Positions 1-10,697 of a stretch of DNA of 64,000 nt are shown one piece after another (within the stretch, counting starts at the first letter, position 1; each line of letters begins with the position of its first letter). A program made the translations under genes and the position numbers. The DNA lies in contig NC_091117.1 in NCBI RefSeq assembly GCF_040183065.1, positions 107,128,001 to 107,192,000 of the forward strand, in the 5' to 3' direction. Source of the stretch: Periplaneta americana (Eukaryota > Arthropoda > Insecta > Blattodea > Blattidae). The notes beneath the pieces were generated by a model. The model did no database searches and was not told the origin of the DNA. It saw only the letters and a list, made by a program, of their open reading frames with translations.

Positions 1-2548
1 TGTTTCCACTAACATCACGCTTATATATTAAATCCATGAGAACTGAACTGCAGGAAGGCGTAGCAATTACATTTCTGCATAAATTGCACTTCACATCACC
101 TAATAGTTTTTTTAGCACGTATCCGCCAACATAGGCTATTGAAGAAAGCCGGATACTGTCTATGTTGGGATCTGTAAATAAATAAAAAGTAATATTTTTC
201 CTAGTTTCATGAAAATTGCGTGGTGAAATTCTATAGACACTTTAAAACTACTCGTATTATAGTTCCAGTTGTAATAATTTTAAAGACTAGAATGACAATT
301 GCATAAAAAATTAACACAATCAATTTTAATTTTAGAAACTAAATATTATAACTCACGTTGCGTTTCTTCCAAGCCAGTCAGAATTTTTACCACATGATTA
401 GGCAGTGTACTTGATGCGCCATTGTTTTCCTCAGTCGCTGTGGTCTTGGGAAAATTGTCACTATTCCATACAGAGAGTGACCTATTTTGTACATCAACAT
501 TTGTAGAAAAAGGTATAGAAATTAAGCCAGTTTTCAAAATCTTGTTCATACTAAAAGTCACTGCTCTGCAATCTAGCATATCGTTGCCACCTGCTGTCTG
601 ACGTAAGCCCCTGAAAAATAATTCTATGGGATCTGAATTAAAAGATCTTGTCAGGACAAAATGAAACCCACCATTTAACAAATAGCGTACACACTTTACG
701 GTGGAAGCTGTTGTAAGGATCAATGCTTCGAAAGTTTCATTTGTCAGAAATTGTTTTTCAGATTTCTGACTCTCCCTTTTTATGCTTTCCAAAAACAGAG
801 GGAACTCATTTTCCAACCAGTTCAGTCTTTCATCGTCAATAGAAAAATAGTGCATTTTGTCTGGATTTCTAATGCGACTATGGTGTGTTGTGCTGCTAAC
901 ATCGTGGAGGGTAAACCACCGTAAAATGTTCTCCATATAAGCTATTGTCGCCCCAGAAAATGAAAAGGCCTCAGCTTTAGAATGTACATGTGGATTATCT
1001 TTCAGAAATTTTAAAGCAGCTATTACTTCGGCGGAAAAAAATTCCTTGGCTCTTCTCACATCCATGTTTTCAAAATTTGTAGGGTCTACATGCTTCCTTG
1101 ATAGAAAATGAACGGGTGTGATTGTTTGCAGTTCCTGAATTTCATACAATTTCTTTACATAGTCTCCAGTTATAATTTCATGACCATCGAACATAATTCT
1201 TTCCAAAAAAAAGGGATCTCAAATTTTTCAAAATATGACATTGGTCAAAAGCAAGAAAGAGAGAGCGCTTGGGATCTTGTGGGTGGGGTACGTCAGTCTT
1301 TAAACTTCTACTCCCAGAAAATTTTTTCATCATAGCGACGTTCGTTTTATGGTTATCCGTAACTAAACGGAGAAGAATAAAGCCACACTCTTCTATGTGA
1401 TGTATGACAGACATTGTCAACATGTATAACTGCGAGCCAGTAAGCTGTTTTGTGAAAAAGTATCCTGCCGGTAATCTATATTTCGTAGATAAACCACAAA
1501 TCATGAAGCATAAGATTCGATTAGCAAGCATTGGAACCTTTCCTTTCTCTGAATTATTACTGTCATTTGATTTTTGACTAGGGAGATGATCACGTTCCCC
1601 GAAAAATGAATCCAATTTGTTGTCGTACTGGAGTTGCTGCTTAATAGACATTTCATCTACTACAAGACTACATAACAATTCTGCCTTCTTCAAAGAACTA
1701 GCTTCTGCAGTAAGTCTTGATTTTATTAATGGGGTTACTCCTGTTTCTAGTGATACATCTCCAACGAAACGAGAGAGAGTTCGAGTACTAGGAAGCGTTA
1801 ATATGTACTCCCTTGCATATTTATAGCCCTTAGGTGAGCAGTATTGCCATATGACGCATTGTTTTACTGTTTCCTCACTCCAACGTGGTGTCTTTTTGTT
1901 ATAATTTACAATTATATCCAGCAGCAAAATCGTTTTTTTAGAGTGGTTTTCTTCTGACAGAATACCCTCAAGATTCCTATGGTATTCGTTATTTTCTAAA
2001 TACTCTGCCCGGTCTGATAATTTTCTTAAATTTTGGTCGACGCGAGCAAGTTTGTGATTCAGACGCCAAATCTTTGTTTTCAAAGCTCTGTTTTCCTTTT
2101 CTAAACTTTTAAATTTAGAATCAAAATCCTCATCTGTCTGAACATCAATAGATTTATATTCCGTGGTATCAGCTATAAAATCTTCTTCCTCTTGTGGACT
2201 GTTGCTCCTTTTACGCTTCTTAGTATTTTCTTCCAAATTATGCCGCACTATACTACGCCTTGGTTTTAAAACTGGTGGTACTTTATGTACAGGATAATTA
2301 GGGAATTTACTTGGAACACTACCTCGTTTGAGAACTTTCCTTTTCAAATTCGGTGTATAATCACTTATAGTGAAATGTTCGCTACAGACTAAGGACGAAT
2401 TTGAATATGAATTAGATACAAACTTATCTCTGGAAATTGCTTTTAACCATTTGTCTTTCAAATCTTCATCGACAGGAAATTCATGGAAGCTTATCCCCTT
2501 CGTTTTTCCCCTTTCATTTGTACAGAACGGTACGCAACAATTAGGCAT
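1..2548 (-). CDS. THAP9/P-element-like transposase, 3' part beyond window, one frameshift
   Basis: The ATG at 2548-2546 opens a THAP zinc-finger domain (MPNCCVPFC start, C-x-x-C pattern, later C..H). A basic linker and a coiled region follow, then the P-element-type RNase H-like core: LVVDEMS, LVTDNH and FDQCHILKN look like the usual acidic and D-x-x-H blocks. The first segment (2548-1178) runs into the second (1206-357) through a T8 run near 1206-1213; seven Ts would keep the frame. The second segment ends at a GTGAGT donor (exon end 357). An acceptor at 173-172 resumes in phase with a C-terminal block (AYVGGYV, then C-x-x-C) that is open to base 1. A TTTATTGCAG acceptor sits directly before the ATG, so a 5' non-coding exon is likely. 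Family members bind DNA through THAP and cut and paste P-type transposons. It could be an active-age transposon or a domesticated gene; terminal repeats are not visible here. Confidence 0.85.
172..356 (-). other. Intron in the THAP transposase
   Basis: The 185-bp gap is bounded by a GTGAGT donor and a TTTATTTACAG acceptor on the minus strand. Joining the flanks gives a split histidine codon and restores a P-element-type C-terminal frame, so the boundaries are set by both the splice signals and the coding phase. Confidence 0.8.
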
Positions 2549-3850
2549 CTGCAATAAAATAACATAAATAAGACTTCGTTAATAATGTAATATTGTTATA
2601 GTCCTAAAACCCATGTCGCAAATTACTCGTATTATTTCAAGGAACTGAATGGCATTAGTTTCTAAGCATCGGAATCAAAACGCGTTAAGTCCACATTTTA
2701 TCTAAAATGCATTTTTTCCGAATTTGCGTTCTTTTAGAGGCGCTTCATCATGCTACACTTGACATTTGTTGCAATTTACAATTTTAGCCTGTTTAAAGTC
2801 AGCCTGAAATAGAAGTTCTGATTCAGAACGTATTCTGTCCATCACCCTGAATGGATCAGACCGAGTTAAGTCCATGAACTTAAGATACCCTCTAACGAAA
2901 GCAGTACACCAGAATGAACGTAATTAATTCGACACCAGTCTTTAACAAATGTTCATTGTTGACGCTTTTCTAAAGTTTGCTTGTTGCTTCCTTTAAGTGC
3001 ATGCAGTAAGATTTAAAAGGACGGGTTCATTGCCTGGAAACTCTATTTAAATCCCCACGCGCAGACATTGAGTTGGCGGTGTGCGGTAAGTGGCATTTAA
3101 AGGCAGGTGGAGGTCGTTTACAATAAAGACGGGTCTTTTACTAAAAATTGTGATATCATATTCATGATTTGGTAACAATTTGAACAATACGGTAGGCTTC
3201 GAAACACTCCAGTATAAAACATTGTTTGCACTCCCACGTTACTTCGCTTGTTTCTTGTGAGATTTAATAAAACTTTGCAGGTTCTTGCTGGTTTCTTTTT
3301 CTATGGATGGTAGGTATATGATGGGAGGGGGGAAATGAGCCCAACAGTTTGGTTGTAATATTGTCGTCGTAACACCAGCATCCCTTCCACTAACATTGCA
3401 GTTACTAAAGTTAGTAGTTAGAGTTAGTTGCAGTTAGTAGGCAAGATTAACCCTATATAAAATGCCTGTCAGGTCTAGTCGAAGATTTGTATAGATTCTT
3501 TCCTGCCTGGATTTGCTTCCCTTCACGGTCTTACATGCAATTACGTAGACATTGAAAAGCTGAAAAGTACCGGTACCATAAATATTATATTGAAGGAAAC
3601 ATTTCTGTAGTCTTTTTTACGTATTTTCCCATAATGGGGAAGGGATGTAAGACTTCATTCTGGCGCTGACCTGACGGCCAACCCACAACATAACGTTATT
3701 GTACTCTATTACGCACTTCAGTTTCACCACTGTTTATTCCCCTTCATTGTTACCCTTTTTTCCTTTATGTTGACCATGTGAATGCTGTGCTTTGTAAACA
3801 GACCTTTTCTGTCATTTCACTTTACTGCCAATAACTCTTACAAGACCTCG
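2549..3850. other. No gene recognised
   Basis: This is AT-rich sequence upstream of the THAP gene on the minus strand. It should hold the promoter and first exon of that gene, but I cannot place them. The motif TTAAGTCCA occurs at about 2682 and 2874. No long open frame or terminal repeat was found. Confidence 0.4.
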
Positions 3851-3879
3851 ATTCTGACTCCCTTTCTTAAACTTTGTCG

Positions 3880-5150
3880 ATTCCACTTGGGATGCAGGAC
3901 AGAACTTCAATGCACTTTTATTCAAACAGTTACGAATTTTGGAAAACCTTTCGCTTATATTTAGAGGAAAATAACTCCTCTTCTTCAAGAAAGATCGTTT
4001 TACAACATACAACAACCCTCTAAATAGACAGCTTGAAAAAACTGCAATTGACAGCTTGAAAGAAAACTGTAAATAAAAGTCGCAGGGTTCCAAGACGTCA
4101 TGTCTAGATGGCAATGCTTTGGGAGCGCATCAAGTTCCTGACAAGATTTGAGTAGGCAAAGGGTTAACTAATACAGCTTCTGCTAAATAAGTGAATGATT
4201 TAATATTTTCTAAGAATTTACACGAAAGGGCTACTAGAGTTTAAGCACTAAGCATATTATAAAATCATGGAAGAAGGTGCGCCAGTTGGAGAGCACTCTA
4301 CAGGAGCTCGAAAACGTCGGAAGAGTGGAACATCGAAACGAAACTAGCAATTGGGGAGGCACACTACGCACGACAGCTTTCTTACTATGCTTTGTGCATT
4401 ACTGTCATTGATAACACATTTCCCAACTTTTTACTGCTGGACAGAAAACCAGGCAAAAAGAGGGGCGATTGAAGTTAGCTCTGCTCTGTCTCATTTCCTA
4501 ACAAATTATAATTTCAAAGAAAAAAAAAACATTTCCCTCCTGAGACTCTTTCCGACGATTGCGCTGGTCAAAATCAAAATGCACATGTTGTCCATGCTTT
4601 GAATTCGTGGTTGTTGAATAAATCTCCAGATTCCTTGATGGAAACATGTATGACTTTTTCTTTGCGAGAGCATTCCTTTTTGCAAACAAACCGGATGTTT
4701 GGTATTTTGGAGAAAAACCTCAGGAAACAAAAGAATATCATGATATTTACGGTACAGTCGGTGTCGTTCATATATTGAGTAAGTAGTAGCATATTCACAA
4801 TTTCAGATATCTGTGCGATTAGGCTACGTAAAAAAGCAAGTTGGTATAAGTGATATGAAAAGAGACTCAGGAAAATAATGAAAGGAAGCAAACATTACAT
4901 CAATGTGAAATTGGAGTATACTTACACAATGGGTGACGTAAGTAAATGTCCAGTGTCACTACCTAAGGGAGATCATGCCATTGAAAATAATGAGAGGATT
5001 GACCCAGCCTTAGTACTACTAAGGAATAAAATAAAAGCAGAAAATTGTTGGATATAAAAAGTTGTTGCAACAAAGATCAGTGTGAGGAGGATGAAATAGT
5101 GGAGTGTGAGTGTATGGAAGAAGAACCTCGCTTATCAATGATCTAAGACT
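3880..5150 (+). pseudogene. Decayed insect transposase-like gene (DUF7869-like), FPVRGHS-type relative
   Basis: Fragments in several frames line up in the right order with a large insect family usually annotated as uncharacterised. There is a weak N-terminal piece near 3880-3990 (C-x-x-x-C and NSYEFWK). A TENQAKRGAIEV block lies around 4440-4480, followed by SDDCAGQNQN at about 4550-4580, the expected catalytic-type aspartate motif. LREHSFL and NRMFGILEK follow in the same frame near 4660-4710. Frameshifts and stops separate the blocks, and 4000-4260 seems to be missing conserved sequence. The family behaves like transposase genes because of its copy number and an RNase H-like D-G-Q-N motif; the DUF7869 label is from memory. 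No terminal repeats were found. Confidence 0.6.
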
Positions 5151-6216
5151 GAACTAAATTGAACAATGACAGTTAAATTTAATAAATTCAATTTTCATCC
5201 TATGTTGCTTGCTAACACAGGTGAACATAATTTAATAATTCTCTTTAAGGCTAACTTTGTATTTGTATAAAAGTCTTTGGAAAGGAATGTGGCCACAATT
5301 TAAAAAAATCCACTTAAATGAGTGTTTTGAATATATGTTTGTAACAAAACCATTTCAGTCCGTAATTTCGGAACAAAACGAATTAAGTCCATGATTTTTC
5401 AAAACGTCATATAGAAATATTGCGCTTGGATAATTTTTTTTATTTTGCGCAATAGTGCCACCTAACTTTGTGTTTAATTCTAATTATGTTATTTCTTTCA
5501 AAACTTTAAATTTATCAGAAGCTTTTAGTTTTTCGACTCTCCTGAAAAGTTTTGATTTGTGGACACAACGTGTTTTGATTCCTAGCTCCTCTTATTTAAT
5601 CGAGGTGTTCTACTGCAAGAATATAAAAAAATTACTAAACGTCATTGCATGATGATTAATAAGAGCTACAATATTTAGGCCTATATAAATCAGTATCATT
5701 GCCAGTATCATTGCTTATCTTGTGGAAGATTAAATTCGCCAACACATTTAAAAATAATCACATAACATTACATTCACCAACACAATGAAATAATATCACT
5801 TAAAATTCAATTTAACAATACCACTGAACAAAAAATAAAGACTCGGTACCACGAAAAAGATACTGCACATCCGCGTGGTAACATGCTTCCGTACAAAACT
5901 CTACACCGCGCCAACAAAACAACAGTCGGTATTCAGCGCTCCGAGCGGCAACATTTGTAAGTTCTTGTAATACCCAAACTGCCATAAAGGAAAGGGAAAC
6001 TGCCAAGGCTGATAGAGTATGGGATCGGAGAGGGCTTTGCAACGAGTTACTTGCTGAACCCTCGCTGTAAGAGACTCATTGCGCATGCGCCCTCTCACAC
6101 TCTCCCTCGTCTTTTAGCTCCTCAGGACGTTGAAATTACTTCCAACTCCACACGCCAATACCGGCATGAGCAGCTATCGCTGATGTTGCGTATGTTGCAT
6201 TATATATCGTTTTAAG
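5151..6216. other. No gene recognised; 5' flank of hAT copy 1
   Basis: This is AT-rich DNA that becomes GC-richer from about 5860 to 6180, just before the hAT start codon, and may include the hAT 5' untranslated region. I looked for a 5' terminal repeat beginning CAGTGGCGG to match the 3' end at 8669 and did not find one. Confidence 0.4.
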
Positions 6217-8398
6217 ATGGCTAGTGAAAGCGTTGTACAAAAACTATTACATAGTCCTTTTTCATCGCTTCCTTACGCACAGAAAAAACAAGTTATTGAC
6301 AGCGGCAGACCATGTCCTAATTTAATAATATCAACGTCTGTAAAGGGCAAATGTGGTGCTACTGGAACTGGAAGGGGGTTCGAGAGACATTTCGTATAGA
6401 GCTATATGAGATTTCAAACTGGCTTTGCGGCTGTGATGTAGTGAACAGATTTTATTGTTGGACATGTTTGTTATTCTCAACAAAGAAAACTGTTTGGAAT
6501 CAGCAAGAGTATGGTGATTTAAATCAGCTCAATACTGCTGTGAAGAAACATGGTGAGTCAGAAATTCATCTCGCTAGTTTTTTAACGTTCAACAGATTTA
6601 TTGCATCCCCTACTAGAATTGATGTTCTTCTGGATTCTCAACGAAAGGTTGAAATAGAACTGCATAACGAAAAAGTAAAAAAGAACAGGGAAATATTAAA
6701 GAGATTGAAGAATGCTGTTTGCTATTTAGCGAAACAGGAACAGTCATTTCGAGGCCACGAGGAAAGTTCAGAATCTATTAACAAAGGAAATTACGTGGAA
6801 TTTCTTCTTGCAAGTGCAGAGTTCGATTCACCATTGAAAGAACATTTACTAACGTCTACAGTTTTCCGCGGTACTTCGGCAAGCATTCAAAGTGATTTAA
6901 TCAATTCAGTAGCCGATGTTCTGAGAGATGAAATCTACAACGAAATTCAGAATACGGATTTTGTGGCTATTATGCTTGATGAAACATCAGACGTAAGCAA
7001 TAAGTCACAGTCATCAACTGTACTTCGTTATTTTTCAGTTTCACAGAAGAAAGTAGTAGAACGGTTTCTTGGGTTTCGTGACGTGAGCGCTGACAGAACT
7101 GCAGCAGCTCTTTTTGATCATGTCAATTAAATAACAGAACAATATAACTGTGGGGAAAAACTAGTCGCTCAAACATATGACGGCGCTGCCGTGATGAGTA
7201 GTCACCTCAACGGACTTCAAAGCAAAGTTCTGGAAAAATATCCTCAAGCTCTCTTCACGCACTGCTATGCTCATGTTATGAACCTAGTACTTCAACAATA
7301 ATTAGAATGTAACAAGGACCTAAAAGTATTTTTTTCCGGTCTTAAATCACTGCCTAAATTTTTTTCTCATTCTTCTAAGAGGTTACATGAGCTTTCAGCA
7401 TTCATGTCCCGAAAGCTACCATCATTGTCTAATAACCGATGTAATTATACCTCTAGACTTATCCATACAGTCAGTGAGAACAGAGAAGCATTGATAATGT
7501 TCTTTGAACATGTTAAGGAAAGTGGAATCTTTGATCATATAACTGCAATGGCCGGAAATGGATTTTCTAGCTTCCTCAAGGATTTCCAGAACATATTTGT
7601 AATAAAGGTTCTATCTAACCTACTTGCTTTTTCAGATGTTTTGTTCACTATACTCCAGTCAAAAAATGTTGATATTTTGTATGCCAGTACTAAAATTACA
7701 GCATTTCAACAGCAGCTGCAAAAGGAAAGAGAGAATTTCGAAGCAGTTTGGTCTTCTATTCATGATACTGTGGAAGATGAAGAGGTGATTGAAGTAAAAA
7801 AGAGGAGAATGAACGCTAAGTCACAGCGAGATTATTTCAAGCGACTTTATTTCGAAATCATTGATAATGTTAGCAACCAGTTAACAATTAGATTTGCATC
7901 ATTTTAAAAGCTACAGTATTTTAATTTGATAAATCCAACAAAAATGGCCCACTTCAATAAAAGAGAAAGCTTCCCAAATGATTTATTAAATAGAGTGCAA
8001 AATATTTATGGCAGTGTTTTCAATGTAAGCAAACTCCAGAATGAACTTCACGTATGATATGCTTCTAATGAAGGGACGGACAAAACGCCAATTCAAATTG
8101 TAATTTATCTATTGGACATGAATTTAATGAGTGGATTTACGGAAATATACAAATTAGCATTGCTGGTCTCTACAATTCCTTGCACTACGTCATCTGAGGA
8201 GAGGTCATTCTCATCACTGAAGAGGATCCACACCTACTGCCGCTCCACTCAAACACAGAACCGGATGACTAACTTAAGCCTTATCCCAATCGAGAAGGAA
8301 TTACTTGCCAGCATACGAGAGGACAAATCCAGGTTCTACGAAGCAGTAATCAAGAAATTCTTGCAGAAGGAAAGCAGAGTCGATTTCGAATTCAAATA
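6217..8398 (+). pseudogene. hAT transposase relic, copy 1 (ZMYM1/DUF4371-like)
   Basis: The start at 6217 (MASESVVQK) runs to about 6399, and the frame then shifts into 6351-7130. This part holds a TTF-type zinc finger (CLLFSTKK region) and the first RNase H strand with LDETSDVSNKS. A TAA after DHVN and another after VLQQ interrupt the next part (AQTYDGAAVM, HCYAHVMNLV). The frame is open again at 7404-7907. The C-terminal hAT dimerisation domain is at 8112-8398 (TSSEERSFSSLKRI, TYCRS), after a further TGA. The protein would be about 700 residues, normal for this group, but at least four lesions make it inactive. It resembles copies 2 and 3 at the domain level but is a distinct, more diverged family. 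Confidence 0.85.
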
Positions 8399-8656
8399 AC
8401 TGTGAGTAACGAGACAGCTTTAGTGCTTTTGGTTTTTAATTAATGATGCTTACATATTGTTTAGATTTATCTTAATCGATGTTTACTCTGTCAGCTTGAT
8501 TCAATTTTACTGATGTTTAAAACATTTACGCTAATTACCTTTATGAATGACTTTCCTATTATTTGTTCACAAAAAAAAAGTGAGGGAATGTGTAAAGGTT
8601 AATAGAGTATGTTTTATTTAATTTTTTTCTTTGCCAACGCCTTAAGATCAAAGTCA

Positions 8657-8669
8657 GGAGCCGCCACTG
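8657..8669 (+). repeat. 3' terminal repeat of hAT copy 1
   Basis: GGAGCCGCCACTG is the 3' end expected of this hAT group (CAGTGGCGG on the other strand). It sits about 260 bases after the transposase stop, and the very next base begins hAT copy 2 sequence. Confidence 0.65.
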
Positions 8670-10170
8670 ATTGTTGATGAAACAAGTGACTGCTCTAATC
8701 AGAGTCAATTGTCCACTGTGTTAAGATACGTCGACAGTACTGCCAATGTTCAAGAACGGTTTATAGGATTCACAAATGTCAGTTCGGGCAAAATTGCTGC
8801 TGCTTTGTTTCAGCATGTGGAAGGTGTTATAGCAGAATACAATGTCGGCAATAAGTTAATTGCACAGACATACGATGGTGCTTCAGTTATGGCGGGAAAT
8901 ATTAATGGCTTAAGAACAAAAGTTCAAGAAAAGTATCCTCAAGCACTATTTGTCCATTGTTACAGCCATGTTCTCAATTTAGTTTTGCAACAAACTACTT
9001 TATCCATTCCAGAATGCCGCATTTTTTTTTTCAAAACACTGTCGGGTTTAGCTGCATTTTTCTCATCATCTCCTAAAAGATCAGAAAAACTCAAGGAATT
9101 TATGAAAAAGAAACTCCCAAAAGTAGCACCAACTACATGGAATTTTACATCTCGGCTTGTAAATACAGTAAAGGAATACTTTCTTTGAAAATATCATTTG
9201 TAATGACTCTGAAGAAAACTGGGTTGATGATGTAATTGTGCAGGCTCAAGGATATTTGTATTTTTTTCACACAGTTTCAGAATATATTTCTTCTTGAAGT
9301 CTATGCTAGAGTGTTCGCACATACAGATGTGCTCTACAATATTCTTCAGACAAAAAGTCTAGACATAGCATACTGCTTGCAAGAGGTATCAAAGTTAAAA
9401 CATACTATATCCGAGTTCAGACGTAGTGGGTTTCCGTCCATATGGAGTAATATAGAAAATGAAAATTCTTCAGCCAATACAATGGAACCACCATTGAAGC
9501 GAAGAAAAGGAGATGATGAATTGAAATACAGGCATACTAGATCGTATGCACATGGAAATTACTGACAGATTTTCTGATTATGGAAAGCTTCAGTTCACAC
9601 ATCTTCTAGATTCTCAAAAATTTTCTGCTTATAGAGAAAACTTCCCGAATGAGGCACTAAACAAATTATTTCAGTCCTATAACAGTCACTTTGATCAAGT
9701 ACGTTTGAAAAATGAATTAAGTGTAATATATTCAGCAGAAGTCTTTGATTTTTCGAACAAACCTATCCATGAAATATTATCTGCCATATATGAAAACCAG
9801 CTGAACCAAGTTATTCCTGAAGTCCTTAAATTGGCAACATTAATTGTGACAATACCAGCTACGTCAGCATCGGTAGAAAGAACATTTTCTGCGTTGAAGA
9901 GAATAAAATCCTACTGTAGATCAACTCATACACAAGAACGTTTATCAGGCTTGGCACTGTTGTCAATTGAAAAGTCATTTCTACAGAAACTTCGCAAGCG
10001 GCCCACTGTAAATTCAATGACGAAGTCATCAAAGTATTTTCGTCCCAATCAAGACGTCTGGAATTCACATATAAATAGGTAAGGAATTTTATTATAGGGT
10101 TTTAAAAATATATTTTGTGTAATAATAGGGTCAGTGGTAGCCCAGACCCTTAAACCAGTATACGCCACTG
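8670..10170 (+). pseudogene. hAT transposase relic, copy 2, missing 5' half
   Basis: From 8670 the sequence closely follows hAT copy 3 from about 16994 onward, so it begins in the middle of the transposase (VDETSDCSNQS region). Open pieces are 8709-9188, 9236-9565 and 9546-10082. They cover the AQTYDGASVM and HCYSHVLNLV blocks and the C-terminal dimerisation block (SASVERTFSALKRI). Indels in homopolymers, such as the T9 near 9026, and a deletion near 9180 and 9535 break the frame. The element's 3' terminal repeat (TATACGCCACTG) ends at 10170. Everything 5' of the catalytic core is missing, replaced by copy 1. Confidence 0.85.
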
Positions 10171-10513
10171 GTATTTAGAATCGCAATCGTTTCTTTTCTT
10201 TATTACGACTTCGCTTTTCTGATATTCATTCCTTATCTATATTTCTCAAAATTAGTACGGTACCTAGTTTTCGACAAACACTATTTTCTTCGGCTTTTCT
10301 TTTTTCGCTCCCATTGGAACCCAAGGCACGTGCCCTATTTGCCCCATCCTAGATACATTACTGTTTTCAGGGTTTTAAATGTTAAGGAAGCCAACATAAG
10401 AATGAGTAAATGCTTGTTCACTTCGACTTGTTAAAATACTAAAACAGTCCGGACACAACACATATCGAGTCAAGCCACATTCAATATACGAGATAAATAA
10501 CACCAAAGGTAAA
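10171..10513. other. No feature recognised
   Basis: This is intergenic sequence between the hAT copy 2 terminus and the tetranucleotide tract. I see no coding or repeat structure. Confidence 0.4.
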
Positions 10514-10697
10514 ATGTATGTATGTATGTATGTATGTATGTATGTATGTATGTATGTATGTATGTATGTATGTATGTATGTATGTATGTATGTATGTATG
10601 TATGTATGTATGTATGTTTGTATGTATGTATGTATGTATGTATGTATGTATGTATGTATGTATGTATGTATGTATGTATGTATGTATATATGTATTT
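10514..10697 (+). repeat. (TATG)n microsatellite, probable LINE 3' tail
   Basis: There are about 45 units of TATG with one TTTG variant near 10617. All three plus-strand frames are open and read MYVC repeats, which is an artefact. On the minus strand this is a CATA tract directly after the 3' end of the LINE at 10958-12720, the position of the short-repeat tail of CR1/L2-type LINEs. Confidence 0.9.

Noticed and set aside
5925..5960. CAGCGCTCCGAGC as the missing 5' end of hAT copy 1
   Set aside because: Too little agreement with the inverted 3' end CAGTGGCGGCTCC, and no duplication.
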